DNA from: Suilimivivens sp963638365
GTDB lineage: Bacteria; Bacillota; Clostridia; Lachnospirales; Lachnospiraceae
Assembly (NCBI GenBank): GCA_963638365.1
Contig: CAVHRK010000097.1
Location: forward strand, 15,536-79,535
Direction: 5' to 3'
DNA: 64,000 nt
Positions 1 to 7,539 of the stretch are shown in pieces. Under the pieces are notes generated by a model. It was not told the origin of the DNA and did no database searches. It saw only the letters and a program-made list of their open reading frames with translations. Both the position numbers and the translations under genes were made by a program. Position 1 is the first letter of the stretch, and every line of letters starts with the position of its first letter.

Positions 1-1
1 A

Positions 2-706
2 AACGATATTATCGTGGTAACGGAATCCACCGCTGGGGATGCGGCAAAGGCTGCAATCGGAGATCTGCCGGAGGCAACAGAAAGTATCAGTGTTGTCATT
101 AACGGCAATAAGGTTGAGATTCCGAAATTTGCACAGGTGAATGGAACATTGCAGTCTTCCTATTATGAAATTCAGGAGAACGATGAAATCGAAATGCTGA
201 ATTACTATACGGTACAGCAGATTGCAGAATTCATGGATCTTTCCCTGACACCCGACCGGGAAGTTTTCGTAAATCACCAGAGTGCAGAATGGGATACTCC
301 CGTTTATGAGAATTTTACGGTGAACTTTGATCTGGAGAATGAGACCGGAAGCGGGGCTCACGGAGAACTCAATGAGGAAGTAACAGAAGAAGAGACAGAA
401 GAAAGTACAGCAGGAAGCGCAAAAGCAAATTCTTCGAAGGAAACGGCAGAGGAAACTTCCGCAGAAACTTCTGGCGAAGAAAAGAAACCGGACGGACCGA
501 CAACGATTATTGTTGTGGTAAACCGTTCACCGGTGACTTTAAGCGGAAAACCATCCTATGTATTTGTGGATGTCTTTGATAAAATCGACTTCGATCTGAC
601 AAGACCGAAGGGCAAAAATATTGTGACAAGTTTAAACGGCAAACCGGCACAATATATGCAAACGCTTCATGATGGCGATGTGATCGACATTTATTGGAGC
701 AACTAA
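2..706 (+). CDS. C-terminal part of a large protein, possibly FtsA-like (partial)
   Basis: The frame is open from the first complete codon at position 2, with no stop, so this is the 3' end of a gene that starts before the window; the in-frame GTG at 14 is probably internal. The visible 234 residues hold two similar modules, each with a short stretch like VVINGN or VVVNRSPVTL followed by a DG(D/V)- or ENDEIE-type loop. Between them lies a long acidic Glu/Thr/Ser linker (roughly residues 115-160). The last module ends in DGDVIDIYW, like small beta-grasp or ubiquitin-like folds. From memory of Lachnospiraceae gene order, the gene before walJ and the ACT/PFL pair is often a large FtsA/PilM-like cell-division ATPase with such a tail. 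No ATPase motif is in the visible part, so this identity is an inference. The stop lies 12 bases before the walJ start, so the two are probably co-transcribed. Confidence 0.6.
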   Translation, partial: NDIIVVTESTAGDAAKAAIGDLPEATESISVVINGNKVEIPKFAQVNGTLQSSYYEIQENDEIEMLNYYTVQQIAEFMDLSLTPDREVFVNHQSAEWDTPVYENFTVNFDLENETGSGAHGELNEEVTEEETEESTAGSAKANSSKETAEETSAETSGEEKKPDGPTTIIVVVNRSPVTLSGKPSYVFVDVFDKIDFDLTRPKGKNIVTSLNGKPAQYMQTLHDGDVIDIYWSN

Positions 707-718
707 GGAGGAACGAAC

Positions 719-1513
719 GTGAGATTGTGCAGTGTTGCCAGCGGAAGCAGTGGAAACTGTATTTACGCAGGAACGGATACCACCCATCTGCTTGTGGATG
801 TGGGAATCAGCGGAAAGAAAACAGAAGCAGGCTTAAATGAACTGGGAGTTTCCATGAGGGATATTGATGGGATTCTCATTACCCATGAACATTCCGATCA
901 TATTGCAGGACTTGGAGTTTTAGCCAGAAAATACGGTACACCGATCTATGCAACGAAGGGAACAATCCGGGCAATTCAGGATATGTCTTCTGTCGGGAAA
1001 ATCCCCGAGGAGCTGTTTCATCCCGTCCGCGCGGATGAAAAAATTATAATTAAAGATATGGTCTGCAATCCGATGAAGATTTCACATGATGCAGCAGAGC
1101 CGGTTGCGTACCGGATCCAGCATGGAAAGAAACGGATCGCAATTGTAACCGATCTTGGAACGTATAACGACTATACGATTGAGTCCTTAAGAGGAATGGA
1201 TGCCCTGCTTTTGGAAGCAAACCATGACATTCATATGCTGCAGGTCGGGCCGTATCCGTATCCCTTAAAGCAGAGAATCTTAGGAGATCGCGGACACTTG
1301 TCAAATGAGCGGGCAGGACAGTTACTCTGTTCCCTGATTCATGATAATTTACAGGCGGTTGTGCTGGGACATTTGAGCAAGGAAAATAACATGCCGGAAC
1401 TGGCTTACGAAGCGGTACGGATTGAGGTTACTGTGGAGCAGGGAAAGAATCTGGATTTTCCGATGTTTGTGGCACCCCGGAATGAAGTGTCCCCGGTGAT
1501 CCATATTGCCTGA
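719..1513 (+). CDS. walJ: WalJ/YycJ-type MBL-fold metallo-hydrolase
   Basis: A 264-residue cytoplasmic metallo-beta-lactamase-fold hydrolase of the YycJ/WalJ family. In Bacillus and Streptococcus this family is linked to the WalRK cell-wall regulon and to DNA-damage or replication-segregation coordination; its substrate is not settled. The opening CSVASGSSGNC is the family hallmark. The metal-binding THEHSDH motif is at residues 57-63, with further ligand candidates at SHDAA, TDLG and LGHLS (near residue 218). There is no signal peptide. The GTG start at 719 is chosen because AAGGAGG (705-711) sits 7 bases upstream and no ATG is nearby. The gene is not next to a walRK two-component pair here, unlike in Bacillus. 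Confidence 0.9.
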   Translation: MRLCSVASGSSGNCIYAGTDTTHLLVDVGISGKKTEAGLNELGVSMRDIDGILITHEHSDHIAGLGVLARKYGTPIYATKGTIRAIQDMSSVGKIPEELFHPVRADEKIIIKDMVCNPMKISHDAAEPVAYRIQHGKKRIAIVTDLGTYNDYTIESLRGMDALLLEANHDIHMLQVGPYPYPLKQRILGDRGHLSNERAGQLLCSLIHDNLQAVVLGHLSKENNMPELAYEAVRIEVTVEQGKNLDFPMFVAPRNEVSPVIHIA

Positions 1514-1568
1514 TTGCAGGGATAAAGAAAAGTACAATAAAAAAATATATATCATTAAGGAGAGCATT

Positions 1569-1841
1569 ATGAAAAAAACAATTATTACCGTAGTAGGAAA
1601 AGATACCGTAGGTATTATCGCAAAGGTCTGCACATATCTGGCCGGGAATCAGATCAATATCGAAGATATTTCCCAGACAATTGTACAGGGCTTCTTTAAC
1701 ATGATGATGATCGTGGATACGAAAGAATGCCCGAAACAGTTCGGGGATGTGGCAGATGAGTTAAAGGCTCTCGGAGACGAAATTGGTGTTGAGATCAAAT
1801 GTCAGAAGGAGGAAATTTTTGACAAGATGCATCGTATCTAG
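1569..1841 (+). CDS. ACT domain-containing protein (UPF0237 family)
   Basis: A 90-residue stand-alone ACT domain. The sequence opens MKKTIITVVGKDTVGIIAKV, the beta-strand and GxxGI turn seen in small-molecule-binding ACT domains. It ends in a charged tail. The frame is open back to 1506, but ATG 1569 is the start because AAGGAGAG (1557-1564) precedes it at normal spacing. The next gene, 61 bases on, is a PFL-family protein (UPF0210). These two families are commonly adjacent in Firmicutes and archaea, so they probably act together as regulator and partner. The ligand is unknown, and no catalytic residues are expected. Confidence 0.9.
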   Translation: MKKTIITVVGKDTVGIIAKVCTYLAGNQINIEDISQTIVQGFFNMMMIVDTKECPKQFGDVADELKALGDEIGVEIKCQKEEIFDKMHRI

Positions 1842-1902
1842 TCTCCAAATGAATGAATAAAGAAATGTAAATAATAAAGGGAACGATTAAGGGAGCAGAA
1901 GC

Positions 1903-3267
1903 ATGATTAACTTACGCGAAGTAGTAGAAACGAATGAAATGATCGACAAGGAGAATCTTGATGTCCGTACCATTACACTGGGAATCAGTCTGTTAGACTG
2001 TATTGATTCGGATTTACAACGTCTTAATGACAAGATTTATCAGAAGATTTATGATGCAGCCAAGGATCTGGTAAAGACCGGTGAAGAAATTTCCAAGGAA
2101 TTTGGAATTCCTATTGTAAATAAGCGTATTTCCGTAACACCGATCGGACTGATTGGCGGGGCAGCATGCAAAACCAAAGAAGATTTTGTAGAGATCGCAA
2201 AGACCTTAGACCGTGTGGCCAAGGATGTCGGCGTGAACTTTATCGGAGGATATTCCGCATTGGTGGCAAAGGGAATGACACCGGCGGAGGAACTTTTAAT
2301 CCGTTCCATTCCGATGGCACTTTCCCAGACGGAACGCATCATGTCTTCCGTAAACTTAGGTTCTACCAAAACCGGTATCAATATGGATGCAGTGAAGCTG
2401 ATGGGAGAAGTGATCAAGGAAACAGCGGTTTTAACAAAGCACAAGGATTCTCTGGGATGTACGAAGCTGGTTGTCCTGTGCAATGCACCGGATGATAACC
2501 CGTTCATGGCGGGTGCATTCCACGGAGTAACCGAAGCAGACAAGATCATTAATGTTGGCGTCAGCGGTCCTGGTGTTGTAAAGACCGCCCTGACAAAGGT
2601 ACGCGGAAAGAACTTTGAGGTTCTGTGTGAAACCATTAAGAAGACCGCCTTTAAGGTAACCAGAGTCGGACAGCTTGTCGCACAGGAAGCTTCCAGGCGT
2701 CTTAATGTTCCGTTCGGTATTGTCGATCTGTCTCTGGCACCGACTCCGGCCATCGGAGATTCCGTAGCCGACATTCTGTGTGAAATCGGATTAGAGCATG
2801 CCGGAGCACCGGGAACGACCGCAGCTCTTGCCTTATTAAACGATCAGGTGAAAAAGGGCGGCGTTATGGCATCCTCCTATGTCGGAGGATTGAGCGGTGC
2901 ATTTATTCCGGTCAGTGAAGATCAGGGAATGATCGATGCAGTAGATGCCGGAGCACTTACCATCGAAAAGTTAGAAGCCATGACCTGCGTATGTTCAGTC
3001 GGACTTGATATGATTGCCATTCCGGGAGATACCCCGAATACAACCATTTCCGGAATCATTGCGGATGAAATGGCCATCGGTATGATTAACCAGAAGACAA
3101 CAGCAGTCCGCATCATTCCAGTGATCGGAAAGGGCGTTGGCGAGAACGTGGAATTCGGAGGCCTTCTTGGACACGCACCGATTATGCCGGTAAACGGCTT
3201 CTCCTGCGAAGCTTTTGTGAACCGCGGAGGACGGATTCCTGCACCGATTCACAGTTTTAAGAACTAA
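1903..3267 (+). CDS. PFL family protein (UPF0210/DUF711)
   Basis: A 454-residue cytoplasmic protein matching the full length of the UPF0210 (DUF711) family. The family is structurally related to the glycyl-radical pyruvate formate-lyase fold, but its reaction is unknown. Recognisable parts are the N-terminal MINLREVVETNEMI, the glycine-rich GGAACKTKEDF and GGYSALVAKG segments, and the conserved C-terminal GLLGHAPIMPVN region. I see no canonical C-terminal glycyl-radical motif (RVxG), in line with the family not being a true PFL. ATG 1903 has AAGGGAGC (1889-1896) upstream. The preceding ACT-domain gene is its usual neighbour. Confidence 0.9.
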   Translation: MINLREVVETNEMIDKENLDVRTITLGISLLDCIDSDLQRLNDKIYQKIYDAAKDLVKTGEEISKEFGIPIVNKRISVTPIGLIGGAACKTKEDFVEIAKTLDRVAKDVGVNFIGGYSALVAKGMTPAEELLIRSIPMALSQTERIMSSVNLGSTKTGINMDAVKLMGEVIKETAVLTKHKDSLGCTKLVVLCNAPDDNPFMAGAFHGVTEADKIINVGVSGPGVVKTALTKVRGKNFEVLCETIKKTAFKVTRVGQLVAQEASRRLNVPFGIVDLSLAPTPAIGDSVADILCEIGLEHAGAPGTTAALALLNDQVKKGGVMASSYVGGLSGAFIPVSEDQGMIDAVDAGALTIEKLEAMTCVCSVGLDMIAIPGDTPNTTISGIIADEMAIGMINQKTTAVRIIPVIGKGVGENVEFGGLLGHAPIMPVNGFSCEAFVNRGGRIPAPIHSFKN

Positions 3268-3311
3268 AGAAAACGACCAAGTGGTTTAAGATAATCTTAA
3301 GAATCCCCACA

Positions 3312-3340
3312 TTGTCTTGCAGGGGGAAATATGCTATAGT
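3312..3340 (+). promoter_or_regulatory. Predicted sigma-A promoter of the transport locus
   Basis: TTGTCT (3312-3317) and TATAGT (3335-3340) are separated by exactly 17 bases. The ATG of the first lipoprotein is at 3385, leaving a leader of about 38 bases. An imperfect palindrome (TTAAGAT/ATCTTAA, near 3286-3301) lies just upstream and could be a regulator site. Confidence 0.6.
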
Positions 3341-3384
3341 TTGTATACAATATAGTTTGACAATACAAGATTATGAGGTGTGGA

Positions 3385-5649
3385 ATGAAATTAAACAAAA
3401 AGAGGAAAACATTAATTCCTGCAGTACTTATGCTTTTATCCTTAGGACTGCTCACAGGCTGCGGTGGTAAGAAGTCAGAGGAAGCAGTTGCAGAAAGACC
3501 GGAATATGTGTATGTACCGCAGTATTTTGATCTTGGAAGCACCGATTATATCGGCTCTGCCGTGACCTATGAAAATCAAATCTTTTATTATACCGAAACC
3601 TGGGATGAGGAAACGGGTAAAAATGAGCGCGGTATTACAAAGTATAATTTTGAAACGAAGGAATCTGAACTGATTTCCCCGGACTTTGGGGAGGCTTCTG
3701 TTTCTGCTATGCAGGTAACGCCGGATGGTAAGATTGCCCTGCTGATGTATGAATCGACTTATACACTGGATGAGAACGGTGAGTATCAGGATGGATCCAG
3801 CAGCTATTCCATCTGGTATATGGATCCGGAGAGTGGAGAGATTACCGAGCAGAAGGAGATTACGGAAGACAGCGGTGTCGCGAAGGATTCCTATTTTGGA
3901 AGCTTTTATATTGACGGACAGGGAAACAGCTATTTCTTTAACAGCAATGAATCCTGTATTTATGTGCTTTCCGGCGATTTACAGATGATTGCAGACATTT
4001 CTCTTTCCAATTACATCAACCAGATGTTTGCATCAAAGGATGGAGAGATTTACGTATCCCGTTATGGAAATACCAGTACGGAAATCCTGAAGATCGACCT
4101 TGCGAAGAAGGCACTGTCGGATCCGCTGAAATTTGATAAAGAACTGATAAATATTGATGCATGTATGACCGGTATCAGCTGCGACTTTCTGGTGGATGAT
4201 CAGAATACGGTTTATGCAGCCGATGTGGCAGCAGGAACCTTCACGAAGCTTTTTGACTGGCTGGATGCCGATGTGAACGGCAATAATGTAAGTTACTTCG
4301 GAGAATTGCCGGACGGAAGAATCTGGGTTATTACCTCAAACTATGATGGCAATGAGAATGAAACAGAGCTTCTGCTTCTGGAAAAGAAGAAATCCTCAGA
4401 GGTTGCACAGAAGGAAGAAGTAACGCTCGGAACACTCTGGCTTGACGATAATGTGAAGAGTGCCGTGATCGATTTTAATAAGAGCAGCGACAAGTACCAT
4501 ATTTCCGTGAAGACTTATGGGCAGGATGACTGGGAATCGGGACTTACCCAGTTCAATGCCGATGTGGCATCGGGAAGCGGCCCAGATCTGATTGACTTTT
4601 CCAATCTGAATTACACCCTTTATGCAGAAAAGGGTACTTTTGAAGATCTTTATCCTTATATGAAAAAGAGTGGCTTAAAGAAGGAAGATTACGTTGAGAA
4701 TGTGCTGGAAGCCTACGAGCTGGATGGAAAGCTATATGGATTCACAACGGAATTTTCAATTTATACCATGGTTGGTAAGAGCTCTGTTCTGGGAGATATT
4801 TCCGGATGGACCCTTTCGGAAATGCTGGACTTTATCGATCAGCACAAGGACAGCGAGGTATTTTCCTATGCTTCCCAGCAATATATGCTGTACCTTCTGG
4901 TATATAATAATATGGATGAGTTTATCGACTGGGAGACTGGAAAGTGTTCCTTTGACGGTCCGGAATTTGCAAGAATTCTGGAATATACGAAAACCCTTCC
5001 GGAGCAGTATAACGATGAGGCCGAGGAAGAAGGAGAAGCATCCAGACTTCGGAGCAACAAATTGCTTTTGATGACAGAATCGGTCAGTTCCGTAGAGGAA
5101 TGCCAGATGATGGAAGGCCTGATGGGAGAAAAACCCACTTATGTGGGATATCCCAATAAGGACCGCGAAGGAAATCTGATCAGTGCGATCGGTGGCTGCA
5201 TTGCCATTTCTTCCAAGTCTAAGAATAAGGAAGCAGCGTGGGCGTTTTTACAGACACTGCTTACGGAAGACTATCAGAACAGTCTGGTAGACGGCTGGGG
5301 ATGGAGTGGATTCCCGATTCTGAAATCCGCGCTGGAACTTCAGTTTGAAAAGGATATGACACCGGAGTACTATACCGATGAAAATGACGAAAAGGTGGAA
5401 CAGCCAAAGACCACCTGGAGTTATGGTAACGATTTTGAAATGGATATTTATGCTGCCAAACAGGAAGACATTGACCAGGTGAAGGCCTTAATTGCTTCCG
5501 CAAAGAAAAGGCAGAACAATGTAGATGAAGAACTGATTAACATTATTTCAGAGGAAACGGAGCCGTTCTTCAAGGGACAGAAATCTGCTTCCGATGTTGC
5601 AAATGTCATTCAGAACAGAATTCAGGTTTATGTCAATGAAAATCGCTAA
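3385..5649 (+). CDS. Lipoprotein: N-terminal propeller-like domain fused to extracellular solute-binding protein family 1
   Basis: A 754-residue lipoprotein. The lipobox LLTGC puts the acylated cysteine at residue 26, after a Lys-rich n-region and a hydrophobic stretch. Residues of roughly 40-340 are rich in Tyr/Trp/Asp beta-strand repeats such as IWYMDPESGEI and GQGNSYFFNS, which look like a beta-propeller. From about residue 355 a family-1 solute-binding module follows: VIDFNKSSDKYHI, a SGPDLIDF segment, a DGKLYGF segment and a C-terminal GQKSASDVANVIQNR helix. Family-1 binding proteins are normally 400-450 residues, so the N-terminal half is an added domain. ATG 3385 is preferred over 3373 because GAGGTG (3375-3380) then acts as the ribosome site. 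It overlaps the next permease gene by 14 bases. Ligand unknown. A paralogue lies at 10743-13250. Confidence 0.85.
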   Translation: MKLNKKRKTLIPAVLMLLSLGLLTGCGGKKSEEAVAERPEYVYVPQYFDLGSTDYIGSAVTYENQIFYYTETWDEETGKNERGITKYNFETKESELISPDFGEASVSAMQVTPDGKIALLMYESTYTLDENGEYQDGSSSYSIWYMDPESGEITEQKEITEDSGVAKDSYFGSFYIDGQGNSYFFNSNESCIYVLSGDLQMIADISLSNYINQMFASKDGEIYVSRYGNTSTEILKIDLAKKALSDPLKFDKELINIDACMTGISCDFLVDDQNTVYAADVAAGTFTKLFDWLDADVNGNNVSYFGELPDGRIWVITSNYDGNENETELLLLEKKKSSEVAQKEEVTLGTLWLDDNVKSAVIDFNKSSDKYHISVKTYGQDDWESGLTQFNADVASGSGPDLIDFSNLNYTLYAEKGTFEDLYPYMKKSGLKKEDYVENVLEAYELDGKLYGFTTEFSIYTMVGKSSVLGDISGWTLSEMLDFIDQHKDSEVFSYASQQYMLYLLVYNNMDEFIDWETGKCSFDGPEFARILEYTKTLPEQYNDEAEEEGEASRLRSNKLLLMTESVSSVEECQMMEGLMGEKPTYVGYPNKDREGNLISAIGGCIAISSKSKNKEAAWAFLQTLLTEDYQNSLVDGWGWSGFPILKSALELQFEKDMTPEYYTDENDEKVEQPKTTWSYGNDFEMDIYAAKQEDIDQVKALIASAKKRQNNVDEELINIISEETEPFFKGQKSASDVANVIQNRIQVYVNENR

Positions 5650-6571
5650 GCATACAGGAAAAAAAGGAGCGGGAAATCCCACCGGAATCAGAGCAGGCAA
5701 AACCAGTAGTCGTAAGAATAGGGGGAAGTGGATGGCCAATGGCTTTCTGCTTCCCAGTATTCTGGGAGTATTGCTGTTTTTTGTCCTGCCTTTTTTTATT
5801 GTGATTTACTATTCGGTCATTGATAATCCAATTAATGCTGAGTTTGTAGGCTTTGATAATTTTAAAATGGTATTTGAGAATGCGGCATTCCGTCAGGCAG
5901 CATTTAACACCATGACATTTTCGGCGATTGCGATGCCGCTGGCGGTCGTGTTATCGCTCCTTCTGGCAATTCTGATGGAGAGCAAAATTCCGTTTAAAAG
6001 CCAGTTCAGGACCTTTTTTTTAAGTCCGATGATGGTGCCGATTGCTTCGGTGGTACTGATCTGGCAGGTGTTGTTTCATTATAACGGAATGATGAATGAG
6101 ATCATCGGGTGGTTTGGGAAGGACAAGATCGACTGGCTGAATTCGGATTATGCGCAGGTGGTCATTATTGTGTTGTTTCTTTGGAAAAATCTGGGTTATA
6201 ACATGATTTTATTTATGTCCGCATTGAGCAGTATTCCGAAGGATATCTTAGAGGTTGCAGTATTGGAGAGTGCAACGCCGCTGCAGATTTTCTGGCATAT
6301 TAAGCTCCGGTATCTGTCCTCGACCATTTTGTTTGTAACAATTATGTCATTGATTAATTCTTTTAAGGTATTCAGGGAAATCTATCTGTTAAAGGGAGAT
6401 TATCCTTACCCGACGATGTATATGCTCCAGCACTTTATGAACAATACGTTCAGTAAGCTGGATTATCAGAAAATGTCTGCGGCGGCCATTATGATGGCGG
6501 TTGTGATGGTTATTATCATCGGTATCCTTTTCCTTACCGAGAATTATTTTGGAAAGGATGTGGAAGGATGA
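5636..6571 (+). CDS. Carbohydrate ABC transporter permease (MalF/UgpA type)
   Basis: A 311-residue inner permease of the binding-protein-dependent sugar ABC family (CUT1). I count about six transmembrane segments, starting at FLLPSILGVLLFFVLPFF. The EAA-like coupling loop (EVAVLESATPLQIFWHIKLR) lies near residue 215; its glycine position is occupied by SAT rather than the usual DGA. The gene starts inside the end of the lipoprotein gene, so translation is probably coupled. A second candidate start at ATG 5732 has a strong GGGGGAAG just upstream and would remove a basic 32-residue leader; the choice is open. Its partner is the MalG-type gene, which overlaps by four bases. No ATP-binding subunit is encoded nearby, so a shared MsiK/UgpC-type ATPase elsewhere is the likely energiser. 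Confidence 0.88.
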   Translation: MKIAKHTGKKGAGNPTGIRAGKTSSRKNRGKWMANGFLLPSILGVLLFFVLPFFIVIYYSVIDNPINAEFVGFDNFKMVFENAAFRQAAFNTMTFSAIAMPLAVVLSLLLAILMESKIPFKSQFRTFFLSPMMVPIASVVLIWQVLFHYNGMMNEIIGWFGKDKIDWLNSDYAQVVIIVLFLWKNLGYNMILFMSALSSIPKDILEVAVLESATPLQIFWHIKLRYLSSTILFVTIMSLINSFKVFREIYLLKGDYPYPTMYMLQHFMNNTFSKLDYQKMSAAAIMMAVVMVIIIGILFLTENYFGKDVEG

Positions 6572-7518
6572 GCTTGGAACGAAAGGATCCTGCGGAGCTT
6601 TGGAACCGCCGGGTAAAACGCAGGAAGAAAATCAAAAATACCCGACTGATGATACGGATTCTGTTGGGAACGATGGTGGCGGGATGCTTTGCAGTGTTGT
6701 TCCTGATGCCGATTGTCTTAACGATTACGAATTCGTTTATGTCTTCATCAGAGATTGCTGCCAATTACGGACAGGTGTTTGCTACAACGGATTCGGGCGG
6801 CAAGGTATTTATTTCTTCTAAGGTAAATTTGAAATTTATTCCGGATATGGTATCGTTCAGCCAGTATGTGACGGTTCTGTTTAAGAGCCCGGATTATCTG
6901 CTGAAATTTTGGAATTCGGTCATTCTGGTTGTACCGATTGTAGTCTTTCAGTTATTGGTAGCGGCAGGGGCATCGTTCGGATTTTCGAGATACCGGGGAC
7001 GGATCAAGGAATTGATTTTCTTTATTTATATTATTTTAATGCTGATGCCGTATCAGGTAACGCTGGTTCCGAACTATCTGGTTTCGGACTGGCTGCATAT
7101 TTTAGATACCAACTGGGCAATCTGGCTGCCGGGAATTTTCTCGCCGTTTGCAGTATTTCTGCTGACAAAGTACATGCGGCGAATTCCGGTTTCCGTGATG
7201 GAGGCAGCGCAGATTGACGGTGCAGGCGAGTGGCAGATTTTTACAAAGATCTGTATGCCGCTTTGTAAGGGAGCGATGTGCTCCATCGCAATTTTGATTT
7301 TTATTGATTATTGGAATATGGTGGAACAGCCGTTGATCCTGTTGTCGGATTCCAATAAGCATCCGTTGTCCGTATTTTTATCGAAGATTAATTCGGGGGA
7401 AATCGGACTTGCATTTGCTGTTGCAACAATTTACATGGTGCCGCCCATTCTGGTGTTCCTTTACGGAGAGGATTATCTGGTAGAAGGAATCACATATCAG
7501 GGTGGAATCAAGGGATAG
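6568..7518 (+). CDS. Carbohydrate ABC transporter permease (MalG/UgpE type)
   Basis: A 316-residue CUT1-family permease that pairs with the preceding MalF-type subunit. The ATG overlaps the upstream TGA (ATGA), a classic coupling arrangement. There are six predicted membrane segments, the first at LLGTMVAGCFAVLFLMPIVL. An extracellular insert follows TM1 (about residues 55-110). The EAA coupling loop MEAAQIDGAGEWQIFTKICM (near residue 211) is well conserved and should contact the missing ATPase. The protein ends in EGITYQGGIKG, the usual MalG-type tail (GxxxGAVKG-like). It is followed after 21 bases by the adaptor gene, an unusual neighbour for a sugar importer. Confidence 0.9.
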   Translation: MSLERKDPAELWNRRVKRRKKIKNTRLMIRILLGTMVAGCFAVLFLMPIVLTITNSFMSSSEIAANYGQVFATTDSGGKVFISSKVNLKFIPDMVSFSQYVTVLFKSPDYLLKFWNSVILVVPIVVFQLLVAAGASFGFSRYRGRIKELIFFIYIILMLMPYQVTLVPNYLVSDWLHILDTNWAIWLPGIFSPFAVFLLTKYMRRIPVSVMEAAQIDGAGEWQIFTKICMPLCKGAMCSIAILIFIDYWNMVEQPLILLSDSNKHPLSVFLSKINSGEIGLAFAVATIYMVPPILVFLYGEDYLVEGITYQGGIKG

Positions 7519-7539
7519 TGCTGGATGAGGAGAGAAACT

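Noticed and set aside
2049..2774. Minus-strand frame of 241 codons opposite the PFL gene
   Set aside because: Shadow of a conserved gene, no ribosome site or domain.
5594..5635. Earlier in-frame ATG codons for the MalF-type permease
   Set aside because: They would extend the overlap with the lipoprotein gene without a ribosome site; 5636 or 5732 is more likely.
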